Assembly (NCBI GenBank): GCA_038138625.1
Contig: JAYQEA010000002.1
Location: 1 to 64,000, forward strand
Length of the DNA stretch: 64,000 nucleotides
DNA from: JAQXDR01 sp038138625
Lineage (GTDB): Bacteria > Pseudomonadota > Alphaproteobacteria > Rhodobacterales > Rhodobacteraceae
Direction of reading: 5' to 3'
The notes below the pieces were generated by a model. The model did not search any database, was not told the DNA's origin, and saw only the letters and a list, made by a program, of their open reading frames with translations. Positions 43,772 through 50,491 of this stretch are shown piece after piece (position 1 is the stretch's first letter; each line of letters begins with the position of its first letter). The translations under genes were made by a program, and so were the position numbers.

Positions 43772-45814
43772 TTAAGCAGGGTCTTTGCTGCGCTTGCGAC
43801 GGCGCGAACGATCTGATCCTTGATTGAAGCTTGCATCGGGCAACCGGACCTCTTTGGCCAGTTCCGGAAAAAGGTCCACCGCGTTTGGAATTGCGCTTGC
43901 GTTTATGAAATGCTCTTGAAAACGGGGTTCGATGGCGGTTTCGACTTTGGTGATATCGCGCACGGTGTTTTGGATATCCTGGCGCGCGGTAAGATTACAA
44001 AGCGCTATGCGCGCACCCGTTCCAGCCGCATTTCCAGCACTGGTTACCTTGTTTAAAGGGACGTCAGGGATCATACCCAACACCATTGCGTGCAGTGCAC
44101 TGATATGCGCACCAAAAGCACCGGCCAAGACCACACGATCCACCCTCTCGACACCCATTTCGTCCATTAAAAGGCGGGCACCCGCATACAGGGCGGATTT
44201 TGCCAACTGTATGGCGCGGATATCGCCTTGGGTCACGGTGATACGGGGTCCGTTATCGGCAGTGCCATCGTGCACCACGTAGACATTTGTCCGGCCTTCC
44301 GTTTCGCAACGCGCCGTTCCGGTTTGCTGTTCTGATCCGATCAAACCCGATGCATCCATCAAGCCTGCTATGCGCAGCTCGGCAACGGCTTCGATAATTC
44401 CAGATCCACAGATCCCTGTAATACCAGTTTCGGCGGTTGCTTTGGCAAAGCCGTCTTGGTCCGACCATAGGTCACAGCCGATCACGCGAAAACGGGGTTC
44501 TTTTGTTGCGGGATCGATGCGGATTGCCTCAATGGCACCCGGCGCGGCACGCTGGCCAGAACTGATCTGCGCGCCCTCGAATGCGGGTCCGGTGGGAGAG
44601 CTGCACGCCAATACACGGTCAGTATTGCCCAAAAGGATTTCGGCGTTTGTGCCGACATCCACGATCAAGGCCAGATCCTTGGAATTTGCAGGGTCCTCGG
44701 CCAAGGCCACTGCGGCAGCATCCGCCCCAACATGGCCCGCGATGCAGGGCAGCACAAAAATCTGCGCAGCGGCTGATAAAGCCGTCAGGTGCAAATCTGC
44801 TGCGGTCAGCGCCAGATGCCCTGATGTTGCCAAAGCAAAAGGGGCCTGCCCCAGCTCAACCGGATCAATGCCCATAAGCAGATGGTGCATCACCGGATTG
44901 CATACGAAAACGACCTCAAGCACACTGTCTATTGAAATCTCGGCATCTGCGGTAATCTCTTGGAACAGGGTATTCAGCGCCTCGCGTACAGCGCATGTCA
45001 TTTCAACATCGCCACCGGCGTTCATCATGGCGTAGCTGACCCGGCTCATCAGGTCTTCGCCGTAGCGGATCTGCGGATTCATGATGCCCGAAGAGGCGAC
45101 AACCTCACCTGTTTCGAGGTTTGTCAAATGGGCGGCTATCGTGGTCGAGCCCAGATCAACCGCCAGCCCAAAAATCCCTGTCTCGTGCAGGCCGGGCCAT
45201 GCCGCGATAATTTGCGGTACGGCATCGTGCGACGTGCGGTGCAGGGCGACGGTGATCGTCCAAGCACCTTTGCGCAAGACTTGCTGAAGCCGGCCCAGAA
45301 CACTGAACGCCAGTGTGACTTCGCCAACATCCCACTGTGTTGCAAGTGCACGTGCCACCCGTTCAAAGTCACCAGTGGGCTCGTGCATATCCGGTTGATC
45401 CACCTCGATAAAATACAGTCTTGTTGCTGGATCCATTTCAATTGCGCGGGATGAGGCGGCTTTGCGCACAACCTGTTTGTGGACCTGACTTTCGGCGGGA
45501 ACATCAATGACGATATCGGCTTGGATTTGGGCTTGGCACCCCAGTCTGCGACCGGGCTTTAGGCCGCGCTTGTCATTATAACGGGCCTCTACTTTGTTCC
45601 ACGCGCTCAGCGCGTCGCTGGCGACTGTAATGCCATGTTTTGGAAACTCTCCACTGCCAGGGGCAATCTGACATTTGCTGCAGATACCGCGGCCGCCGCA
45701 GACGCTGTCAAGATCGACACCCAGCTGGCGCGCTGCGGTCAAGACAGGGGTACCGACCGGAAAACGGCCTCTTTTGCCCGAGGGGGTAAAGACAACAAGA
45801 GGATCCGTGCTCAT
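43772..45814 (-). CDS. DUF4445 ASKHA-type activator of corrinoid enzymes with N-terminal ferredoxin domain
   Basis: The product is 680 residues. A plant-type [2Fe-2S] domain (residues 1-105) has cysteines in VCGGRGICSKCQI and a later RLGCQAQI. A linker follows, then the large ASKHA ATPase domain (about 215-660), with LAVDLGSTTIAAHL, VDVGTNAEILLG, SPTGPAFEGAQIS, GICGSGIIEAVAEL and VLAGAFGAHI. This matches the RACE/RamA-like reductive activators that restore cob(I)alamin in corrinoid methyltransferase systems. No corrinoid protein or methyltransferase gene is adjacent. The gene stands alone downstream of moxR. Confidence 0.9.
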   Translation of the reverse strand: MSTDPLVVFTPSGKRGRFPVGTPVLTAARQLGVDLDSVCGGRGICSKCQIAPGSGEFPKHGITVASDALSAWNKVEARYNDKRGLKPGRRLGCQAQIQADIVIDVPAESQVHKQVVRKAASSRAIEMDPATRLYFIEVDQPDMHEPTGDFERVARALATQWDVGEVTLAFSVLGRLQQVLRKGAWTITVALHRTSHDAVPQIIAAWPGLHETGIFGLAVDLGSTTIAAHLTNLETGEVVASSGIMNPQIRYGEDLMSRVSYAMMNAGGDVEMTCAVREALNTLFQEITADAEISIDSVLEVVFVCNPVMHHLLMGIDPVELGQAPFALATSGHLALTAADLHLTALSAAAQIFVLPCIAGHVGADAAAVALAEDPANSKDLALIVDVGTNAEILLGNTDRVLACSSPTGPAFEGAQISSGQRAAPGAIEAIRIDPATKEPRFRVIGCDLWSDQDGFAKATAETGITGICGSGIIEAVAELRIAGLMDASGLIGSEQQTGTARCETEGRTNVYVVHDGTADNGPRITVTQGDIRAIQLAKSALYAGARLLMDEMGVERVDRVVLAGAFGAHISALHAMVLGMIPDVPLNKVTSAGNAAGTGARIALCNLTARQDIQNTVRDITKVETAIEPRFQEHFINASAIPNAVDLFPELAKEVRLPDASFNQGSDRSRRRKRSKDPA

Positions 45815-46154
45815 GGAGGTACCTTTTCAGTAACATTTTCTCGGAAAATACCCTGTTGGGTGCTGGTTACAAGCCGATCTACGACAGACGATGTCGCAGG
45901 CACGTCTTGTTTACGAGGACCATTCCCCAAAAGGACCCCGTCGCTGGTGAATCATATGCAAGCTGCAAACGTGGTAGGGCCCCCAAAAACACCCAAACCG
46001 GATCAACAAGCGCAGTTTTATGTATTGATCCGATGGCCCTGCCATCATGGGATTACCGGATTTTTCTGGCAATGCGGCCGCTGCGTCGGGCCAGCGCCGA
46101 TTGCAACGTCACGCGCGGCTCTTTTTCAGGCGCGTGACGCGTGCGTTTTTCCGG
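45815..46154. other. 340-bp intergenic region after moxR
   Basis: No gene is supported here. It contains the stem-loop at 46107-46139 near the moxR stop and presumably the promoter of the DUF4445 gene. The VWA-domain partner gene that often follows moxR is absent. Confidence 0.5.
46107..46139 (-). terminator. 10-bp perfect stem-loop just downstream of moxR
   Basis: CGTCACGCGC at 46107-46116 pairs perfectly with GCGCGTGACG at 46130-46139 around a 13-nt loop, 16 bases past the moxR stop. On the minus strand no U-run follows, so termination would be atypical, but the position and strength suggest a 3' end or stabilising hairpin. Confidence 0.5.
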
Positions 46155-47003
46155 TCAGCGCTGTCCGCGCCGTGCCATAAATGCCAAACGTTCGAACAGA
46201 TGCACGTCTTGTTCGTTTTTCAACAACGCGCCGTGCAACCGCGGCAGGGCATCTGAACCGTCACGCTTGAGATCGTCTGCGGTCAGATCCTCGGCCAATA
46301 GCAGCTTGAGCCAGTCCAACACCTCAGAGGTTGAGGGCTTTTTCTTGAGACCTTGCTGATCGCGAATTTCGTAAAACTGCGTCAAGGCTTCGGTCAGCAG
46401 GGCTGGCTTGATGGCGGGGTGGTGGACCTCAACAATTTTGCGCATCGTCTCGGCATCGGGAAACTGAATGTAATGAAAGAAACACCGACGCAAAAAAGCG
46501 TCTGGCAATTCTTTTTCATTGTTCGACGTAATAATGACGATCGGTCGTTTTTCAGCGCGGATGGTCTCACCTGTTTCGTAGACATGAAATTCCATCCGGT
46601 CGAGTTCTTGCAGCAGGTCGTTTGGAAATTCGATGTCTGCCTTGTCCACTTCATCGATCAATAACACGACTTTGCTCGGTGCTGAAAAAGCCTGCCAGAG
46701 CTTGCCGCGTTTGATATAGTTGCCGACATCGTGCACGCGCGCCTCGCCCAGTTGGCTGTCGCGCAAACGCGACACAGCGTCATATTCGTACAGGCCCTGT
46801 TGCGCTTTGGTTGTCGACTTCACATTCCATTCGATCATGGGCAACCCAAGCGCCTGTGCGACCTGACGCGCCAGCTCGGTTTTTCCCGTGCCCGGTTCGC
46901 CTTTGACCAAAAGCGGACGTTCCAAAGTAATTGCCGCATTCACAGCCATAGTCAGGTCACCTGTCGCTACATAATCCGTGGTGCCTTCAAAGCGTTTGCT
47001 CAT
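46155..47003 (-). CDS. MoxR-family AAA+ ATPase (CoxD-like)
   Basis: The product is 282 residues from the ATG at 47003, which has AGGAG nine bases upstream. Walker A is VKGEPGTGKTELARQVA, Walker B is VVLLIDEVDKADIEFPNDLLQELD, sensor 1 is PIVIITSNNEKELPDAFLRRC, and the C-terminal lid has KKKPSTSEVLDWLKLLL, typical of the CoxD-like MoxR branch. These ATPases act as chaperones in metal-centre maturation or stress responses together with VWA-domain proteins. Here no VWA gene follows. It is divergent from dksA. Confidence 0.92.
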   Translation of the reverse strand: MSKRFEGTTDYVATGDLTMAVNAAITLERPLLVKGEPGTGKTELARQVAQALGLPMIEWNVKSTTKAQQGLYEYDAVSRLRDSQLGEARVHDVGNYIKRGKLWQAFSAPSKVVLLIDEVDKADIEFPNDLLQELDRMEFHVYETGETIRAEKRPIVIITSNNEKELPDAFLRRCFFHYIQFPDAETMRKIVEVHHPAIKPALLTEALTQFYEIRDQQGLKKKPSTSEVLDWLKLLLAEDLTADDLKRDGSDALPRLHGALLKNEQDVHLFERLAFMARRGQR

Positions 47004-47204
47004 AACGGGTGCTCCTTCTACCGTAACTTGAGGGGTAGTGCGCAGCCATGGGTTTGACAAGGTTATGAAAGCAGACAAAACAGCCTAGCCCATCCGGAAT
47101 CGCTAGTGACAAGGCTCGGTCCAGTCGGTATATCGCCGTCAATACAGACGCGATTGAAAGGGTTTGGTTTGACGGATTACACCAACCAAGCAGGGGAAAC
47201 CGAT

Positions 47205-47627
47205 ATGAAAGCAGAAATTTTTCTGGCCGACGATTATCGACCAGCCGAAGACGAGCCGTTTATGAATGACCGTCAGCTTGAATATTTTCGTCGAAAGCTG
47301 TTCGACTGGCGGACAGATTTGCTGGCAGACAGCCGCGATACGATTGAGGGTCTGCAGGATGGAACGCGCAATATCCCCGACGTCGCGGATCGCGCGAGCG
47401 AAGAGACAGACCGTGCGTTGGAACTGCGGACGCGTGACCGTCAGAGAAAGCTGGTAGCAAAGATCGATTCTGCGTTGCGGCGCATTGATGAGGGTGAATA
47501 TGGCTACTGCGAAGTAACCGGGGATCCTATCTCTCTCAAGAGGTTGGACGCGCGTCCCATTGCGACGATGAGCTTGGAAGCGCAAGAGCGGCACGAGCGC
47601 CGTGAAAAGGTGCATCGCGACGATTGA
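47205..47627 (+). CDS. dksA: RNA polymerase-binding transcription factor DksA, single-cysteine form
   Basis: The product is 140 residues from ATG 47205 (AGGGGAAA upstream). A coiled-coil region (about 20-95, including RNIPDVADRASEETDRALELRTRDRQRKL) is followed by a zinc-finger-like fold. The latter keeps only one of the four classic cysteines (C102 in YGYCEVTGDPISLKRLDARP; the later pair is replaced in IATMSLEAQERHE). It enters the RNA polymerase secondary channel with ppGpp to adjust promoter activity. A one-cysteine DksA is described from Rhodobacter sphaeroides, so this is likely functional rather than decayed. Confidence 0.93.
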   Translation: MKAEIFLADDYRPAEDEPFMNDRQLEYFRRKLFDWRTDLLADSRDTIEGLQDGTRNIPDVADRASEETDRALELRTRDRQRKLVAKIDSALRRIDEGEYGYCEVTGDPISLKRLDARPIATMSLEAQERHERREKVHRDD

Positions 47628-47655
47628 TGTCCTGCCATCAGACCTGAATTCAAAG

Positions 47656-47680
47656 ACGCCGGGGATAACCTCGGCGTTTT
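47656..47680 (+). terminator. Rho-independent terminator of dksA
   Basis: An 8-bp stem (47657-47664 with 47669-47676; one G-U pair) with an ATAA loop is followed directly by TTTT. It lies 29 bases after the dksA stop and 27 bases before the next gene's start. Confidence 0.88.
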
Positions 47681-47706
47681 GCGTATCTTGAGGGAGAAGG
47701 TTACAA

Positions 47707-48876
47707 GTGACTGCGCTGCGGGTGGCCATTGCTGGGGGGGGAATAGGTGGATTGGCACTTGCTGTGGCCTTGCGGCAGATCGGTGCAGATGTCCGTCTGT
47801 TTGAGCGCGCCTTTGCACTCAAAGAAGTTGGCGCCGGGATTCAGATCAGCCCAAACGGTGTGCGGGTCCTTCATGCGCTGGGGTTGGCCGGGCAATTTTC
47901 TGACATCTCGTCAATAGCGACTGCGGTGTCACTCCGCGACGATGCAGACGGGTCCGAGGTTGTGCGACTGGATCTTCAACGCTACGGCGGTCCCGTATCA
48001 TACCGGTTCGTGCATCGGCATGATTTGGCCGTTCTTTTACAAACAGCCGCTCTGGATGCAGGGGTTAAGATCGAAACAGGTGCAGAGGTTATTTTTGCTC
48101 GAGACCGTGCCTTGCATCTTGCAGATGGTCGCAAAGCAGAGGCGGATTTGATAATTGGTGCCGATGGCCTGCATTCTGTCCTAAGACATCACTTGAATTC
48201 GAAAGCGGCTGCGGTTTTTACCGGGCAGGTGGCGTGGCGGGCGGTGGTTCCCAATACAGTGGCGCATCCCCCAGAAGCACGGGTTCACATGGGACCGGGG
48301 CGGCATCTTGTCAGCTATCCCCTCCGACAGGGGCGGGCCGTTAATATTGTCGCCGTACAAGAGCGGTCTGACTGGGTGGCCGAAGGATGGAGCCATCGCG
48401 ACGATCCACAAGCCTTGCGTCGCGCTTTTGCAGGGGCAGGCGAGACGATCACCACACTTTTGGCCGAGGTCGAGGATGTCGGTCTTTGGGGGTTGTTTCG
48501 GCATCCGGTTGCATCCGTTTGGGCAAAAGAGGGCATGGCTCTGTTGGGTGATGCTGCCCACCCAACCTTGCCGTTTCTTGCGCAAGGGGCAAATATGGCT
48601 CTCGAGGATGCATGGATATTGCGGCGCTGTCTGACAGAACTGCCGGATATGGACAGCGCATTTGATCGCTACACAAAGCTGCGCAGACCTAGATGCGAAC
48701 GGATTGTGCGGACTGCTTCGGGAAATGCCCGAAAATATCATCTGCATCGTGGTCCAGTGCGCAGTGCAGCCCATATGGGGCTGAGACTTGCGGGTCGAAT
48801 GGCCCCTTCGATGATGCTGCGGCCTTATGATTGGCTCTATGGGTATGACGCAACAGCAATACCTATCCGAGGCTGA
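47707..48876 (+). CDS. FAD-dependent aromatic monooxygenase (salicylate/3-hydroxybenzoate hydroxylase-like)
   Basis: A 389-residue group A flavoprotein monooxygenase. It has the FAD motif RVAIAGGGIGGLALAVALRQIG (residues about 5-26), VGAGIQISPNGVRVLHALGL, the arginine-containing VHRHDLAVLL, the DG motif ADLIIGADGLHSVLRHHL (about 143-160) and the second FAD motif MALLGDAAHPTLPFLAQGANMALEDA. It would hydroxylate an aromatic acid using NAD(P)H; the substrate is unknown. It starts at GTG with GAGGGAGAAGG upstream and is convergent with xthA (three-base gap). Confidence 0.88.
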   Translation: MTALRVAIAGGGIGGLALAVALRQIGADVRLFERAFALKEVGAGIQISPNGVRVLHALGLAGQFSDISSIATAVSLRDDADGSEVVRLDLQRYGGPVSYRFVHRHDLAVLLQTAALDAGVKIETGAEVIFARDRALHLADGRKAEADLIIGADGLHSVLRHHLNSKAAAVFTGQVAWRAVVPNTVAHPPEARVHMGPGRHLVSYPLRQGRAVNIVAVQERSDWVAEGWSHRDDPQALRRAFAGAGETITTLLAEVEDVGLWGLFRHPVASVWAKEGMALLGDAAHPTLPFLAQGANMALEDAWILRRCLTELPDMDSAFDRYTKLRRPRCERIVRTASGNARKYHLHRGPVRSAAHMGLRLAGRMAPSMMLRPYDWLYGYDATAIPIRG

Positions 48877-48879
48877 TCT

Positions 48880-49662
48880 TTAAACGGCCAAGTCAACCCA
48901 GACCGGAACGTGATCGGAGGGCTTGTCGCCTGCACGTACTTCGCGATCTATTTGACAGTCCCGTAACAGATCCGCACAGGTTGGGGTCAATAAAAAATGA
49001 TCAATCCGTATTCCGTTATTGCGCTGCCAAGAGCCTGCTTGATAGTCCCAAAAGCTGTAGTGGCCCGGTCCCTGTGTTGTCGCACGAAATGCGTCTGTAA
49101 AACCAAGGTTCACAATCCGTCGAAATGCGGCCCTGCTTTCAGGGCGATATAACGCGTCACCTTTCCAAGCATCTGGATTCGCGGCATCTTCGGCTTGTGG
49201 AATGACGTTGTAGTCGCCGGCCATTAAGGCGGGTGTTTCGCTTTCCAACAGAGATCTTGCGCGACTTTCGAGCCTGTCCATCCACGACAATTTGTAGTCA
49301 TACTTGGGACCGGGCGCAGGATTGCCATTGGGCAGGTACAATCCGCAAATGCGCAGCGCCTGATGATTGCCCATCACAGTGGCCTCAATCCAGCGGGCGT
49401 GATCATCATCGGGATCGCCAGGCAGCCCACGAGATACATCTTCAAGCGGGTGTTTGGATAAAATTGCGACGCCGTTAAAGGATTTTTGACCATGAGTGAC
49501 GCATGAATACCCGAGGTCTTCAAAGGGGCCATGGGGAAATGCCGCGTCAACGGATTTGATTTCCTGCAAAACAACGACGTCGGGTTGCGCAGATGCCAAC
49601 CATCTCGGCAGAGCTGCGATCCTCGCTTTGATGCCGTTGATATTGAAGGTCGCTACCTTCAT
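48880..49662 (-). CDS. xthA: exodeoxyribonuclease III
   Basis: A 260-residue endonuclease/exonuclease/phosphatase-fold protein. Motifs are MKVATFNINGIKARI, VVLQEIKSVDAAFP (metal-binding glutamate), ICGLYLPNGNP, LMAGDYNVIP (catalytic aspartate and asparagine), NGIRIDHFLLTP and the closing GDKPSDHVPVWVDL. It repairs abasic sites. The ATG at 49662 with AGGGAGC upstream is chosen over a start 35 codons earlier. It is divergent from the tandem-repeat gene. Confidence 0.95.
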   Translation of the reverse strand: MKVATFNINGIKARIAALPRWLASAQPDVVVLQEIKSVDAAFPHGPFEDLGYSCVTHGQKSFNGVAILSKHPLEDVSRGLPGDPDDDHARWIEATVMGNHQALRICGLYLPNGNPAPGPKYDYKLSWMDRLESRARSLLESETPALMAGDYNVIPQAEDAANPDAWKGDALYRPESRAAFRRIVNLGFTDAFRATTQGPGHYSFWDYQAGSWQRNNGIRIDHFLLTPTCADLLRDCQIDREVRAGDKPSDHVPVWVDLAV

Positions 49663-49966
49663 CGCAAATCGCTCCCTTTGAAAAATGCTCTGGGTTTCTA
49701 TCGCCGGAACCCTCGCCACTGGCAAGACCCAAGGGGTGATTCGTCGTGAAATTGCGATGATTTGCATGAAAAAAGGCTGAAATATGAAAAAAAATTGAAA
49801 AAATTTTTCATCTTAATTTGGCGTTAATAATATATATATTTCAGTATATTAAATCGTTTATACTTAATGAATGCACAGTTCTATAGAGTAATCACATATT
49901 AAAAAAGTCTTGTACTGCGATTTAAAGTTGTTTTGATTGTGAGCATCAGGCGGAATGGAGATTGTT
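49663..49966 (+). promoter_or_regulatory. AT-rich leader between xthA and the tandem-repeat gene
   Basis: This 304-bp divergent region is AT-rich from about 49760 to 49930. It contains long A and T tracts, a 15-bp palindrome TGAAAAAATTTTTCA at 49796-49810 and a TTAA-N7-TTAA motif just after it. No gene lies within. A TTGTAC box near 49910 could be a -35 element for the repeat gene, but no strong -10 partner is evident. Confidence 0.5.
49813..49827 (+). promoter_or_regulatory. candidate CtrA-binding site TTAA-N7-TTAA
   Basis: TTAA at 49813-49816 and TTAA at 49824-49827 are separated by exactly seven bases (TTTGGCG). This is the full-site consensus for the alphaproteobacterial response regulator CtrA. 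It lies about 140 bp upstream of the tandem-repeat gene. The AT-rich setting raises the chance of random occurrence. Confidence 0.4.
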
Positions 49967-50427
49967 ATGACTGCTGCTAGAAAAATCGAAATTGGAATTC
50001 AAAATATTGATAATAAACAATTAAAAAGTATCTTTGATGGTGAGGCTCCATGTGTGTCAGGCTGGAACGAGACACCATTAGGTTGTGACTCTTTTTCTGG
50101 CGACGCCACAGGCCTGTTCCTGTCGGCCTCCGACCCCGTAGCAACAGCCGCACATGAGGGTGACGCCACCGGCCTGTTCCTGTCGGCCTCCGACCCCGTA
50201 GCAACAGCCGCACATGAGGGTGACGCCACCGGCCTGTTCCTGTCGGCCTCNNNNNNNNNNNNNNNNNNNNNNNNNNNNNNNNNNNNNNNNNNNNNNNNNN
50301 NNNNNNNNNNNNNNNNNNNNNNNNNNNNNNNNNNNNNNNNNNNNNNNNNNCCGTAGCAACAGCCGCACATGAGGGTGACGCCACCGGCCTGTTCCTGTCG
50401 GCCTCTGATCAGGTGACAAAGCGCTAG
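49967..50427 (+). CDS. small tandem-repeat protein, function unknown (possibly DUF6749-like), interrupted by assembly gap
   Basis: From ATG 49967 (GGAG six bases upstream) the product has a 44-residue head, MTAARKIEIGIQNIDNKQLK followed by a part with C29 and C40 and ending DSFS. A series of 20-residue repeats GDATGLFLSASDPVATAAHE follows. Two full repeats and part of a third precede the 100-N gap. After it come the end of one repeat and a terminal variant, GDATGLFLSASDQVTKR, then TAG at 50425-50427. No signal peptide or membrane segment is seen. With the gap taken as 100 bases the frame appears broken, but the repeat phase shows that the true missing length must be 5 + 60k bases, which restores the frame. 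The function is unknown; the architecture (head plus identical repeats, followed by a conserved partner gene) resembles a multi-copy precursor peptide or a repeat-based binding protein. The DUF6749 suggestion is from memory only. Confidence 0.7.
50099..50427 (+). repeat. 60-bp tandem repeat array
   Basis: Unit 1 is 50099-50158, unit 2 is 50159-50218, and unit 3 starts at 50219 and enters the gap at its 32nd base. After the gap, 50351-50373 is the last 23 bases of a unit, and 50374-50427 is a final divergent unit containing the stop. Units 1 and 2 differ at only two positions (C/T at base 3 and A/C at base 12), both synonymous. The rest is identical, which indicates recent duplication or ongoing homogenisation. 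There are no spacers, so this is not a CRISPR array. Confidence 0.92.
50251..50350. other. assembly gap of 100 N within the repeat array
   Basis: The gap falls inside near-identical 60-bp repeats, where short reads collapse. One hundred N is a common placeholder for unknown length. Repeat phase on the two sides gives a true missing length of 5 bp plus a multiple of 60. Confidence 0.95.
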
Positions 50428-50442
50428 TTCACAGCAATTGAG

Positions 50443-50464
50443 CCCGCCCTAACCATGGGGCGGG
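50443..50464 (+). terminator. hairpin between the repeat gene and its downstream partner
   Basis: CCCGCCC at 50443-50449 pairs with GGGCGGG at 50458-50464 around an 8-nt loop, followed by TGTTACTCTC. The weak U-tract suggests a leaky terminator, so the repeat gene would be expressed more strongly than the following gene, 27 bases further on. Confidence 0.5.
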
Positions 50465-50491
50465 TGTTACTCTCAACTCGGAGACTGTGTT

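Noticed and set aside
50351..50360. Frameshift/stop in the repeat gene just after the gap
   Set aside because: The apparent P-stop arises from treating the gap as 100 bases; repeat phase shows that the correct frame continues to TAG at 50425-50427.
50099..50427. CRISPR-like repeat array
   Set aside because: The 60-bp units are directly contiguous with no spacers and are in frame as 20-residue coding repeats.
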